Part shown: positions 46,101 through 56,873 of the stretch, one piece after another | Layout of the letters: the number at the start of each line of letters is the position of its first letter | Position numbering within the stretch: the stretch's first letter is position 1 | DNA from: Rhodomyrtus psidioides | Taxonomy: Eukaryota > Streptophyta > Magnoliopsida > Myrtales > Myrtaceae | NCBI GenBank assembly: GCA_021437785.1 | Contig: JAILYB010000042.1 | Span: forward strand, 2,232,001-2,296,000 | DNA: 64,000 bases | Reading direction: 5' to 3' | Made by a program: the position numbers and the translations under genes | The notes under the pieces: generated by a model | Told to the model about the DNA's origin: nothing | Databases searched by the model: none | Seen by the model: the letters and a program-made list of their open reading frames with translations, nothing else

Positions 46101-47169
46101 AAAATTTGAGTCTTTTATGGGGGAGCAATCCTATAAGAAGACTACTTCTGATCATTGTGTATTTGTGCAGAAATTCTCTGAAGGTGATTTTATTATCTTA
46201 TTGCTCTATGTTGATGACATGTTGATTGTTGGTCAGAATACTTCTAGGATTGACAGGTTAAAGCAAGATTTGAACAAGTCTTTTTCAATGAAAGACTTGG
46301 GGCCGGCTAAGCAGATTCTTGGTATGAGGATCACTCGCGACAGACAGGCGAAGAGATTATGGTTATCTCAAGAGAAGTACATAGAGAAAGTACTTCAAAG
46401 GTTCAAAATGGACAAAGCTAAAGTTGTAAGTACACCTCTTGCTACGCACTTTAAGCTTAGTCATAAACAATGTCCGTCAACTGAGAAAGATCTGAAAGAG
46501 ATGGAAAAAGTTCCTTATGCTTCTGCAGTGGGTAGTCTGATGTATGCAATGGTTTGCACAAGACCAGATATAGCTCATGCAGTTGGAGTGGTTAGCCGTT
46601 TTATGTCAAATCCAGGTAGAGAGCACTGGAATGCATTGAAGTGGATATTGAGATATCTCCGAGGCACTTCTAGTTTGAGACTTTCATTTGGGAGTGATAA
46701 GCCGATTCTTGTTGGATATACTGATTCTGACATGGCAGGTGATATTGACACAAGGAAATCTACTTCGGGTTATCTGATTACTTTTTCAAGGGGAGCTGTG
46801 GCTTGGCAGTCAAGGTTGCAAAAATGTGTTGCCTTGTCGACGACAGAGGCAGAGTTCATCGCAGCAACTGAAGCATGTAAGGAATTGCTTTGGATGAAAG
46901 AGTTCACGCAGGAACTTGGTTTCAGTCAAGAGAGGTATGTTTTACTTTGTGATAATCAAAGTGCTATACATCTTGCAAAGAATTCCACTTTTCATGCCAG
47001 GTCAAAGCATATTGATGTGAGGTATCACTGGATACGAGAAACTCTGGAATCCAAAGGGTTAGAACTTGAGAAAGTACACACAGAAGATAATGCTTCAGAT
47101 ATGATGACGAAGGCTCTCACTAGAGAGAAGTATGAATTTTGTCGGCGTCAGGCCGGCATGAATTTCTGA
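43141..47169 (+). CDS. Gag-pol polyprotein of copia element D (Tnt1-like)
   Basis: A 1342-residue single-frame polyprotein, close to the usual length of Tnt1-type proteins, is expected to be self-cleaved. Order: gag with a retrotransposon UBN2/gag-like region; zinc knuckle CHHCGKMGHMKKNC (Cys230-Cys243); aspartic protease with DSG at 300-302; integrase with its HHCC finger (ALWHKRLSHI ... CAHCLAGKQ) and the catalytic triad Asp512, Asp554, Glu589 (the D,D35E spacing is exact); a variable acidic linker; reverse transcriptase with YVDD at 1023-1026; RNase H with DSDMAGD and STTEAEFIAA. It stops 49 bases before the 3' LTR. All catalytic residues I can place are present, so it is probably active if transcribed. 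The start is the only Met just after the primer site. Confidence 0.95.
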   Translation: MEPNVSRMVSLNGKNYHVWRGKMEDLLYVKRWHLPVFADTKPDNMSDADWNLEHKIVCGFIRQFVDDNVLNHISKESHARTLWNKLESLYARKTGNNKICLIKQFMELHYRDGQSISDHLNEFQGVIDQLSAMNIKFDDEVQGLWLLCTLPESWETFRMSLINAAPDGIVTMDFAKSGVLNEEMRRKTRGSSSHSEALVVENRGRSQSRGPKGRYKNRSKSRSWKKTIECHHCGKMGHMKKNCFQLKNEMRNEKKNGNENNERRNNGGDDLVATATDELVIVCYDDNVNFACDDSNWVIDSGASLHITSRKEFFTSYRSGNFGTLRMGNDGLATVVGIGDVCLETSTGAKLVLKDVRHVPDIRLNLISTGKLDDAGFCSTFDNGQWKLTRGSLIVARGMKQSSLYLFQAKISKDMCNVVEDENATALWHKRLSHISEKGIGLLAKNGLLSGVKSARLEKCAHCLAGKQRRVSFKSHPPSRKSELLELVHSDVCGPIKPLTLGGAAYFVTFIDDHSRKLWVYFLKTKDQVLDAFKQFQVSVERQTGKKLKCIRSDNGGEYIGPFDEYCRQQGIRHQKTPPKTPELNGVAERMNRTLIERVRCLISDAKLPKSFWGEALSTVVHVLNISPIVALDGDVPDRVWFEKEISYDHLKVFGCKVYVHVPKDERSKLDVKTKECIFLGYGSDEFGYRLYDPVAKKIVRSRDVVFVENETICDIEKIKKTDSRDSDVLADTSSISPFELQEQLHDQVEDDGQTTYQQVQDQTQNDQPVEDQAQGDQHHSDDIDAQEIAPLAPPTTALRRSARDRTSSTRYSSNEYVLLTDAGEPETFEEAVEDKNMKEWFDAMHDEMKSLHDNHTFELVALPEGKRALKNRWVYRLKQDETTSRPRYKARLVVKGFNQKKGIDYDEIFSPVVKMSSIRVVLSLAASLDLEVEQMDVKTAFLHGDLEEDIYMEQPEGFQVKGKENYVCKLKKSLYGLKQAPRQWYRKFESFMGEQSYKKTTSDHCVFVQKFSEGDFIILLLYVDDMLIVGQNTSRIDRLKQDLNKSFSMKDLGPAKQILGMRITRDRQAKRLWLSQEKYIEKVLQRFKMDKAKVVSTPLATHFKLSHKQCPSTEKDLKEMEKVPYASAVGSLMYAMVCTRPDIAHAVGVVSRFMSNPGREHWNALKWILRYLRGTSSLRLSFGSDKPILVGYTDSDMAGDIDTRKSTSGYLITFSRGAVAWQSRLQKCVALSTTEAEFIAATEACKELLWMKEFTQELGFSQERYVLLCDNQSAIHLAKNSTFHARSKHIDVRYHWIRETLESKGLELEKVHTEDNASDMMTKALTREKYEFCRRQAGMNF

Positions 47170-47205
47170 TGAATTCTTTTGTGTCGAGATCTCCCTTAAT
47201 GGGCT

Positions 47206-47218
47206 GGAGGGGGAGATT
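47206..47218 (+). other. Polypurine tract of element D
   Basis: ggagggggagatt abuts the 3' LTR start at 47219, the plus-strand primer for reverse transcription. Confidence 0.85.
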
Positions 47219-47856
47219 TGTTGGGCTTTGGGCCCAATCCAGCCCATTAGATTGTTAAAAAGAAAACCTAAGGCAGCAAGAGAAATAAAAAGGGGCGCAG
47301 CAATTGCAACGGAAAGAGAGACACGCGAGAGAGAACAGTACCGAGAGCAAAAAACGCAGCAGTTTTTCTGCACGTTAGGCGGCGATCAACTCGACGATCG
47401 GAGGACTTCCCGTGGTCCGATTGGGCTGAAATTTTGACAGCATCTTCAAGACTCGTTGTTCTTGATTCTGTACGGTTGAATCGTGATTTCAAGGTATTTA
47501 CTGTAGCTGTTCGTGGGTATTTCGGGACTGCATATTTTGGGGGTGATTTTCATCCGGTTCTCTCGTCTACGGTGTTGTTGCTGCTTGATCTCCACTTATA
47601 ACTTTGGGATTTTATTGTCGTTGTATTCAGCGAGTTTGTGTATCCAAACGATTGATATATAGTGGAGATTCGGGTAGACTCCGTGAGCGGTCTCGTGGTT
47701 TTTATCCTTCGCATTGAAGGGGTTTTCCACGTAAAAGATTCTGGTGTTGTTTTTCTTTCAATTCGCATATTTCCATTGGTTGTGCTCGAATCGGTTTCTC
47801 ACAGGTTTAGTCAAAGGGGGAAAGTTATATCCGCTGCTTGTCGGTTTTTCCCAACA
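47219..47856 (+). repeat. 3' LTR of element D
   Basis: 638 bases, ending cccaaca; followed by the target duplication agatc and then RLP2 sequence. Confidence 0.95.
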
Positions 47857-48710
47857 AGATCAACGGTGTGAAGTGTTTGTACCTAGAGGACTTCTTGAGG
47901 AAATTCTCCCTGCAGGCCACAACCCAACAGACTCAGTGCTTTCAAGCTGGAAAAATTCGCTAAGAAACTTGGCACTGTGGTGGACAAGTTGTTGTTATCG
48001 AGCCAAATGACGGACAGATTAGCAAGACTCTTAAGAGAAGCGTGGATAGGACCAGACAGAGAACAGCCAGACATGCTCAACACCTCAAGTTTCGGCACTG
48101 AAGAAGACAACGCGTTGCACCACTCACTTCCCTCAGCAGACACATTGACCACATCAAGGTACAGCTCTCTCAACTCCCCCATACCACCAATCAGCAACCT
48201 CAAATTGGGCTTCTCAATGTTCATCAAACCGGAGAGATCAAGAGTATGTAGCTTGGTCAGGCGCGATAGCTCCGCCGGAATCTTCCCGGCGAATCCGGCA
48301 TAGGACAAGTTGAGGTGTACCAAGCCACTAAGATTCCCAAGGCCAGACGGAATCGCTGAGCAGTTGAAATCATTGAACGCCAAGTTCAGGCTTCGAAGAA
48401 ACTCGAGCCTGAAGAGGCTTGACGAACCGTTGATTCCGCTGGAGATCGACTCTTCACTCAAATTGAGACCGACGACGAGGCCGTCCTCGCACGTTACGCC
48501 GTTCCATGAATCCGCGCTTCGGTCCCACTGTACTAGCTTGGAAGACGCAGAGGCGTCAAAGATGATGCTGTTTCTCAGCTCGAGCAAGACTGATATTTGG
48601 TCGATGCCGAGGCAGTGGGCTGAAGCTGAAGCTGAAGCCCTAGCAATGTCAAAGAAGATGGAGATGGTGGATATAGCAAGAAGTAGCCATAAAATGATCG
48701 AACAGTTCAT
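47857..48710 (-). pseudogene. RLP2, 5' piece: signal peptide, LRR cap, first LRRs
   Basis: From the Met at 48710 (MNCSIILWLLLAIST) the frame gives a signal peptide, an LRR cap with WNGVTC, and the first LRRs, aligned with RLP1 throughout. An in-frame TAG at 47883-47885 replaces the Gln codon (CAG) of RLP1, another C-to-T change, and truncates the product to 275 residues even before the element D break. After the stop the frame continues (VQTLHTVDL) to the agatc duplication. An upstream in-frame Met at 48782 exists. I prefer 48710 because it begins the signal peptide and is shared with RLP1. Confidence 0.9.
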
Positions 48711-49396
48711 TGGAAGAAGGTGGAAGAAGAGGGCGGGAAGAGGAAGCAGGGAAGAGGGAGGCAACCGGAACGAAGTCGACACTCAGGAGTAGAGGGAGGA
48801 GTCGTCCAACGCAAGTGCAATCGAGAATTAACAAACTCTACAACACAAGTCGTCCAGTTTTGAGCAAGAATTTGAAAACCCGTTGCGAAGATTGCTCCTT
48901 TGGTCCAGTTTGCTGTGGGTACACTGAAGAATTTTCGATTCTACCCGAACGTGAAGAACGGTCCTGACTCAAAGGACTTCCTGTGCTTTAACTTCCTCCA
49001 AAGTAGACGCAATAGCTTTTTAACTTGACTTGACTTTGACTGGGTAATGCAAAATTTGTCGTTTCCTGTTCGCGGATGGATTTCCAAAATGCCGTTTTCG
49101 GACGTTAAATTTAAATACACAGCGTCGATGGTAAATTGGAAATGTCCATCATAACGAATCACATCGTAAATTATCATTTGATGGTTAGATTTAATGAAAA
49201 TTACCGTATGATAAATTTATTATTAGCGTGCCAATTTGTGGCAAATTTATTATGAGTATAACAGTTTAGGGTTTTTTGTAATGAAAAAATATTTTTGGGC
49301 AAATTTTATCATTAATGTACTAGTTTGAGGTTTTTCATGGTATTAACCTTTTAAAAATTTATGAATGGTGTTACAGATTTACTATTGAATGAAAAC
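48711..49396 (-). promoter_or_regulatory. 5' flank of RLP2
   Basis: 48865-49180 is paralogous to 15400-15770. The rest is AT-rich non-coding sequence. No promoter element can be fixed with confidence. Confidence 0.4.
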
Positions 49397-49783
49397 AGTT
49401 TAAGTACATTACAAGTGCCAAAATTTATGTACAACACTTACTTTAGTGCCAAAACTTTCAAAACGATCACATAAGTGCCAATTTTTTTTAGAAGCAATCA
49501 CTAAAGTGACAATTTTTTTTAAAAAAAAATTGCTCACTTCAGTGCCAACTTTGATAAGCCACGCCAGCTCAAATATTAATAAAAAAAAGGCTACGTCGGA
49601 TTTTTCGGCAAGCCACGTTAGCTCAAATCGAAATTGGCACTAAAGTGATCGTTTTTTAAAAAAAAGTTGGCACTTAAGTGATCTCTTCAAAAAATAATTG
49701 GCACTTAAGTGATCATTTGTAAAGTTTTGTCACTAAAGTGAGTGCCACATATAAATTTTGGCACTTATTGTGTACTTTAGCCT
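49397..49783. mobile_element. Mutator-like MITE, 387 bp
   Basis: This foldback element has inverted arms (ttaagtacattacaagtgcc on the left; the complement ggcacttattgtgtacttta on the right) and a perfect 9-bp target duplication, aatgaaaac (49388-49396, 49784-49792). Its arms share their gtgccaaaa and aaaactttcaaaa text with the MITE at 11901-12217. The interior is itself built of inverted phrases around agtgccaa and is non-coding. Confidence 0.85.
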
Positions 49784-49792
49784 AATGAAAAC

Positions 49793-51159
49793 TATTCTTC
49801 CAGGCCAAACGTATTGTTAGACACTTCCTCGTGATTCTTAGATGGTTCACCGTGACGAAGAAACAAGGAAGAGTGCAGGGTTTCGATGGCATTTTCCTTC
49901 TGCAGTACTGTACAGGGCATTGTTTGTGATAGCTAGGTACTTTGCAATTTCTCCTCTTTAATATTTTTTTAGGCTAGAAAAATGATAGAATTTTGGACGA
50001 TTTTGGGTCCGTGAAACACAATGCGGAACACTGCTCTATGCTGTTGAATTTGTGATGAGTTGGCAATTGTAAAAGTACTGTTGGTAGCGCCAAATTGACA
50101 AACTCAGTAATGTACAATCACTTTTAGAAAAAATATTAGCATTATGTAATTCCTTGAAGTTAACGCTAGCTTATTCTAAAATTTACTAAAATTTATTTTC
50201 TCAAGTCACCACCGTGTTATAATTACTAATTTTGATACGGAACTACCAAACCTTCATTTGAGTTGCTTACCAACATTTATTCTATTTGCCCAATTTACCA
50301 ACGAAATCAGTAGTTTTACAAAATTTTAATCAAGGCAAATAGCAAGATGATTATCTTACCACACGTGAATTTATAATTTTCTATTGGAATTTAGCAGCTT
50401 CACACATAGGAATTATCAGAACAAGACAATCTTGATGATAAACTAAATCACCCCACGGTGCTCAACTTTGGTTACTTGATGAATAAGTGCTCGACTCAGG
50501 CACCCATGGCTGCTAGACATTTGACTGTGTTTTCGCTCGCCTATGATGCTCGCAATTGAAAGAATGTTGAACACGTCTATGGTACGAAGGTGTTGCAGAT
50601 TGGAGCACCAATGGCACCGCAGAAAACTCTGTTTTGCGTTTTTGTAAGGAAAAGGAGCGGAAGGCATACATAGGAAACGCACTGCTAGAAAAGAACATAG
50701 AAACGAGAAGCGTGGAAAGGAAGAAGAACAAAATGGAGGAAAGTGGGATCGAAAGGAAAAAAGAAGAAGAAATGAAATAAAAAATTGAAGGAAACGCGTG
50801 AAGAATCTTTCTTTTACCCGAATGGGAAGAATGTTTCTGAGGAAAAATAATTGAACTTACTCCAATATAGCCTAAGGACCAAATTACACGCAATTACTTT
50901 CGGTTGACTTGACCAGACAAAGCAATATTGTCGTCCCAATGGTGATCCTTGATTTGCTGATTTCCAAAATTTGCCGGGGATGATAAACACGTAACATCAG
51001 TAGTAAATTTGAAATGATGACAATAACAAAATCAATAGTAGATTGACAATAGTAAACTCCATCACTTAGCAGTCGGGAATAGATCAACTCAAATTATCAT
51101 GAGATAGGTCGAGCACCTTGAGATAATCAGGTTTAGAGAAGGATTAGGCGGGATATGAC
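49793..51159. other. Spacer, no gene recognised
   Basis: AT-rich sequence. A minus-strand open frame at 50513-50893 is serine- and phenylalanine-rich and looks accidental. Purine-rich text near 50700-50800 is reminiscent of copia LTR leaders but has no partner or ends here. 50880-51060 has faint similarity to the RLP 5' flanks (ttgacttgac, gatttccaaaat). Confidence 0.4.
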
Positions 51160-51713
51160 TGGCTTTGGGAATTGGAGAGTAGCATTAGGACAACGTCTGA
51201 GATATTGCGCTCCAAGAAAAATGAGGTTTGTGTTCGGCCCGGACTCCGCGCCTGCCGGAGCCAAGACTGAATTGGAGATGGATTCGGTTTTCAAGCGAAT
51301 GGACCCGTTCTCTATTAAATTATAACCTGATCTTGCCAAAATGAAGTTCCTTTCGATCGCTCGGTTGAAAACCAAAATTTTCTATCGAAGATGGCCGTCC
51401 GTGTCTTATTTGTGCATGGGTCTACTAAATTGTCCTCATTATTTTTAGTAATCTTGACTGGTGTGACATGATTTTACTGAGGGTCTGTAATGGGAAGGTA
51501 ACTGCTGGGCTGGCTTCCATGGCAGATGTGATCTTGCACAAAGTCACGACCATGTGCTAGAGTAATCTTAAGTTACCATTGTCTCGAATTTCTTTCTTTT
51601 CCTTTGCTGTGCAGTGTGATCTTGCACAAAGTCACGACCATGTGCTAGAGTGTCTCTTTGAATGAATGTCCAACGATGACCAAGACTGGTGTGTGGATTA
51701 TTTGTCAGTGAGT

Positions 51714-51716
<3 letters not shown>
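51160..51716. repeat. Duplicated RLP-upstream segment with inner repeat
   Basis: Paralogous to 14580-15130. Within it, about 34 bases starting gtgatcttgcacaaagtcac occur twice (from 51532 and from 51618), a local duplication with an 86-base offset that the other copy lacks. Confidence 0.7.

Positions 51717-51758
<42 letters not shown>
51717..51758. repeat. GA microsatellite
   Basis: An uninterrupted (GA)n run of about 40 bases. Confidence 0.95.
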
Positions 51759-51759
<1 letters not shown>

Positions 51760-52484
51760 GTAATCGAGTCAGTCGAAATGTTATAGTTTAATATTTGAAT
51801 GGGATTGGACTTGAAAATTCCATATTCGATACTCGACTAACACTCGATCTCTATGATGCTTAATTTTTTTGGGTCGAGTCCGACTTGTGAAAATTTTTAC
51901 AAGCGGAAAAACGACTCGATTGATTTGGCTTGTTCTGTTGCGAGGAACAAGCGATCGATCGAATAAAATAGACAGAACAAACAAAGTAAAACGGGCACCA
52001 GATGTACGTGGTTCGGTCGTAAAGACCTACGTCCACAGGGAGAGTAGCAACGAATTCCACTATAGAACGAACGATACACGGAGATTACAGATCACTCGAG
52101 TTACACACACTCTTGGTGTTTTCCAGCCCCAATTACATCCAAGAATGCACACAGTGTTTAGTCCCTAATTCCTAGCGAAATAATCTCTCAATCTCGCAAA
52201 GGAATTAAAACACAAATCTAATCTCAAGATTTAATCGGCTTTGACACTTGACTTCTTGATGTAATTTCGCAAAAAAAAACGAAGTTCCAATGCCAAGCAC
52301 TTGCTTGAGAAACGGTGCTTCAAGACTCTTCGTTTTCTTTGGACATGCAAGCACCCAGAACCAATGATCTTAACCACAGCACTCTGAGAAAATCGTGCTT
52401 CAAAGCCTTCTGCTCTTCAACTTCGGTGCTCCAAGCACTTCGTTAATTTTGGCCCCAAAGTCGTAGCATCCACTCACCCATACA

Positions 52485-55400
52485 TAGGGGTGTCCATACC
52501 GAACAAGATACCCGACCCGAAACAAGACCCGACCCGACCCAACCCGAAAATGTACACACATTCTTGTTCGGGTCTTAACATGTTTCGGGTATCACGTGTT
52601 AATCTTGTTTCATGTTCGGGTATTGCCTATTATTATTGTTTACTTGTTCGGGCTCGGGCCTGAGCCCAAATGGTGAAACAAGCCCAGCACATGTCAAGAA
52701 AAGTAGAAAACTGATGCCTAAACCGGTAAACCCTAAGCTGTCGTTCTTAAGCTGCCGCCTCCCTCAGTCCCTCTCGTGCTCGACGCCCGACGATCTCACC
52801 TTCCTCTGTAGCCTACTCCGACGTCTGCCGCGGCCATCGCCTCTCCGACGCCTTCCATTCTCGAGCTTCTACTGCAAAAGCTTTCTCATTGCGTTGACTG
52901 ACTCGGGGTCCGATTCAAGGAGCTTCGTCAACGGCGAGTGCTGGGATTCTTGGCCTTCCTAGGCTTGTCCTTGGGTCTCTTCAAGACTCGGACATTGCTC
53001 CTTTCCAACCGTGGTCGGAGGAGGATCAGATCTCGCCGCAGATTTCTCGCTGCTAAAGATGAAGGAAACCGCGGCTCTAGCGAGGACGGCAGCTCCGGCG
53101 CAGTTTTGGAGCTTTTTGAGAATTGGGTTCTTCGGGGGATTGCATTATCAACACGGGTTCAATCGATTAACCTAGATCTTTGCTCCGTCTCGCTCTCGTT
53201 TCTAAGTTACATTATCAACACGGGCTCATTGGAGGCTCTGGCTGCTGCTACCGGAATGGCGGCTGGAGGTAGACACTCGTTTTAATTAGAAAATGTTGGC
53301 CCTTTTGCTTTGCTAGTTATATATAGATAACTGTGACTGTTTGTTTGATAATAGCGAATTCAGATTTTATTTTTGCTTTGTCGAAACATTTACCTTGATT
53401 CTTGGAGGAACATTGTGGTGTGTGTGTGTATACATCACAATCGATATAACATGATATGGTCATTATGTTCTTGTAGAAAATTTCAGGGAATACAAGTTCT
53501 GTGGAAGATAACCTGTCAAAGAATGTATGAGATTCCCAGTTAAAAGCCTGTAGCCAAAGTCTCTGGTTAGTTTAATTACTTTCAGAGCTTTTAGATGTCA
53601 CGATGAAGTTTGCAAGTAACACCTAGTCAGCAACACTTCATGTAAAACATCCTTCTCAAATGGCCCCTTAATCCAATTCAATGCTCATTGGAGTCTACTT
53701 CGTGAGGTAGAAGAACATTTTTGTCTGAACAAGATCAGTTCCATTTCCTTTTAACTGAATTACCGTGAGACTATTTTCCAAAAGTGGCATCCAACAAAAA
53801 CATATCCATGATTACTTAATATTGCCATAAATTGCAATGAAGCTCACCTGAAAAAGGATTTCTCTTCCACTCTGTATTGTTGCACCTGGAAAATCAGGGA
53901 ATTAGATTACATCATAAATCAAGTACTTTGACACATTTAAACTCTAGCTGAAAATAAGTTCAGAAATAATTTCCATCTTATTTTGAATACCCGCTCCGCC
54001 TCTCTTGAACTGTTTTTTGTTTGTACTTCAGAACTAAGAAACTAATGTTTCTTTGGTTAGCACCTCTAACTACTAAATGGCATAGAATAAATTCCTCGCA
54101 GTGCTTCAAGCTAGCGCCTTTCTAACTTTGAACGTCAAGCTCATTAGAAAACATCTTAGAAACGTAAGAGATACAAAAGAAAAAGAAGCTCTACCAATGT
54201 CAGTATGCTAGTTGTTGTCCTCATAGCCCTGCAGAAAACACAGTTTCTTAGGTGAGAAAAGAGGGAGACTGAGCAATTTGATTGTATACATTTCTCTGGG
54301 GAATCATGTTAATTTCAGAAGAATGATCAAACCAGATATGCTCAAATCGAAGGGAAAAAACTGACATTCAATCATGTAACTTGAATCCTTACATTGCTCG
54401 AGTTACCCATCTCTATGCAGACAGTCCTGCTGCAAAATTTGACACTGGATCAACAGATGCACACTTGAGGTCCTGCCTGCACCCACAAGCAATAGAATTT
54501 ATCTGATCTGATGCTTTTCAAATGTTGATTCTTGCCAATTTACTATGGCGGAAACTTAGAAAAACATTTTGTATAATTTTTTTTTCTAATTATCTATGTC
54601 AATTGTGCAGGCGACTAATTACACAAGCCTCTTCTAGCTGAGCTATTTGGCCATGCTCTTTTAACTCGTAAGTCTTGGATTTACTTGCTAAAGATAGATT
54701 GCTAGATGTCTTCATCGATGGATCCTAAAGCCATAAGTAGAAAGAGGGGATCCTCTATGTGGGATCACTTTAAAAGGATTCCATGTGAAGACAAGAGACT
54801 AGAAAAGGCTGAATGTTTATACTGTGAGCCCAAGCATGGTAGAGGCTCTTGTATGTGGTCAGGACTGGCTACGATCCACACCACTTCCATTTTCGATTGA
54901 GGAGGGCTTGGAAGAACTTGAAAATCTTGATGCAGGTGAGAAAATATGATTGTTTTAATATGTATATTCTTGTCTATTAGAATTCACTTGGATCATGAAT
55001 TTATTGCAGAGTCTTCAAATTCGACCATGGAGCCGAACTTGGCATCTCTTGATGATTGATGAAGTTGGATGTCTCATGCATTCCACTGTATGCTGCGTTC
55101 ACATTGAGCAGCTTCGATATGGGGGTGAAGTTTCTGGATTGGTACGTGAAGATCGTGGTCTTCTCAGCTCTCATAGGATGAACCATGGAGTTGTTCATGA
55201 TCAAGATCGGCTCCTGTGTGAGAACTCTCCATTTCCTTTCGTTCCTTCTTGCCTGCTCATGCAATTTTTTTGTTACAACCTTTTCCATATCTTTGTTGGG
55301 TAGCTCATAGCCTAAAATTGGCGCGAAATAACTCTGGAACAGCTAGTTTTAGGCACTTTTAAGCAGTTGAATTGACTGCAATATATTATCTGATAAATCT

Positions 55401-56366
55401 TACTTTAAAGCTCATGAATTTTGTTAGTCTGGCGGCTATTGTCTTAGTCGAATGGTATCAGATATTGCGGTGATAGGTGTTCAAATTCGTCTCTTTTCGG
55501 ATGAGCAAAGCATCATCTAGTCAGTTGCTTTGTGGATGAAGTTGGGGATATTCATGGTTTCAGTGGTGTGTCTCTATTGCTAGCTTGTGACAGGGAAGGG
55601 CTTTGATTTAGGCTTTCGTATTAATGGCGGTTGACTGAATGTTGTTGCACCTCACACACACACAATGGTCCCTGGTGCAATAAACTATGCGGTCCGATTC
55701 CGAGGACCTACCTATGTCTTGAACTTTGCTTGGAACTGGTGGCTAATGCACCTCACTTACCATTGCTTTTCCCCTACTTTGAGAGAGAAATGAGATGAGA
55801 ACCTTTTATTTTGCAAGTTTCACTGCTTGCCTCAGTGGACATTCATGGCCTATAATTGGATTGACGTTGTCAGTTGTTTCTGCTTGCTTGTTATTTCCTC
55901 CGAGCTCCGGAATTTTCATTATAGACTTGACGTGCAATTTAATGGACTTCCATTTTCGCCGTTGAAGTCGTAGTCAGATTATACGATTGAGCCAAAAATA
56001 GGGAATGAAATGTTACGGCCAGCAGGTTTTTTGAATCCGGTAGTCTCTCTTCTTGAAGACGTGTTTAGCACAAGTTTGGTGAAAAGTGATCAAGTTGAGA
56101 AAAGAGTAGAAGATGAACCATACGTTAATAAGAGCTCGAATTTCGCATTTTCATTTGCAGTTTAATGAATTGAGAAGCACAACATAATAACCAAAAGTTT
56201 AAAATAAAAATAAAAAGAAACCCGAACCCGACCCGAACATGACCCGACCCGAGTTTTCGGTTCATGTTTATCTGGACTTGTTTTCGGGTCGGGTCAAGAA
56301 CATGTTATTGTGTTTCGGGTCGGGTCGGGTATCATAAAGGCCCGACCCGACCCGTTGACACCCCTA
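52485..56366. mobile_element. hAT transposon, 3.9 kb, degenerate
   Basis: The terminal inverted repeats are taggggtgtc at the left and its complement gacacccct-a at the right. They are flanked by a perfect 8-bp target duplication, cccataca (52477-52484, 56367-56374), the hallmark of hAT elements. Subterminal arrays of acccgacccg / cgggtcgggt occur in both arms (52505-52625 and 56220-56355). The interior carries one BED zinc-finger relic but no full transposase. The GC-rich stretch at 52700-53290 has open frames of unknown nature, perhaps a 5' untranslated region or captured host DNA. The rest (53300-54700, 55330-56200) shows nothing I recognise. Confidence 0.9.
54706..54900 (+). pseudogene. 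BED zinc-finger relic of a hAT transposase
   Basis: A 64-residue frame reads SSMWDHFKRIP, then KAECLYC, then KHGRGSCMW. It resembles the start of a BED finger (W..F and CxxC), the usual N-terminal DNA-binding domain of hAT transposases. The His-containing second half and the RNase H-like catalytic core are absent downstream. It is probably a remnant of the mother element. The following frame at 54995-55303 is not recognised. Confidence 0.55.
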
Positions 56367-56873
56367 CCCATACATGCATATATATTATATGTGTACGTCA
56401 AGGAAGAAAAAAAAAATCCATGCAGAATCCCAAGTATTCGGTCAACATAGTCCACGATTCACTTTCTTTCTTTTTTTGTCTTTATATGACTGCCACAATC
56501 CAACAAAGCAATGTATCAATATGCGTGAGAAATAAGAAAAGAATTTTATCAGCCCATATTGGTCAATGAAACTCCAAGTCTGATCGAATATCTTATCAGA
56601 TTCATGTCCATCAATATCCCTTCTTGTGTTCGCCGACTCCCACACAGAATCAACAGAATATGAACTAGTAATATTCACTTGGGACTTCAATTCCAAATAC
56701 GAAAGATTTTCATTCCGAACATTCGCAAAATATCGAATGTGATTTTTGATTTGGGCTCAAACTCAACACATATTTTAACAATCTCCACATCGGCTCGTCG
56801 TTTGAGCGAAGTCACAATCTCTTCGTTGATAATTCGAACATCATCTACTACTCTCCCAACAGCCCCGTTGGGC

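Larger units (their letters stand above)
42470..47856 (+). mobile_element. Copia element D, intact and very young
   Basis: This complete 5387-base Ty1-copia element of the Tnt1-like group has 638-base LTRs at both ends (42470-43107, 47219-47856) with TG...CA termini, a perfect 5-bp target duplication agatc (42465-42469, 47857-47861), a primer site, one unbroken polyprotein and a purine tract. I see a single difference between the LTRs (ctcaaatcgg against ctcgaatcgg). By sequence it should be able to move on its own. It sits inside the RLP2 coding sequence. Confidence 0.95.
51936..56780 (-). repeat. 3' LTR of element E, interrupted by a hAT element
   Basis: It starts tgttgcgaggaacaagcg and ends tattttaaca; the purine tract ccgatgtggagat (minus strand) is just outside. 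52485-56366 plus one copy of cccataca are foreign. Confidence 0.85.

Noticed and set aside
50513..50893. 126-residue minus-strand frame
   Set aside because: Phe/Ser-rich translation of a purine-rich stretch; no homology or promoter context.
52612..53285. Overlapping 116- and 115-residue frames in the hAT element
   Set aside because: Low-complexity Ser/Leu/Arg composition, no domain and no continuation; kept only as possible cargo to be checked.
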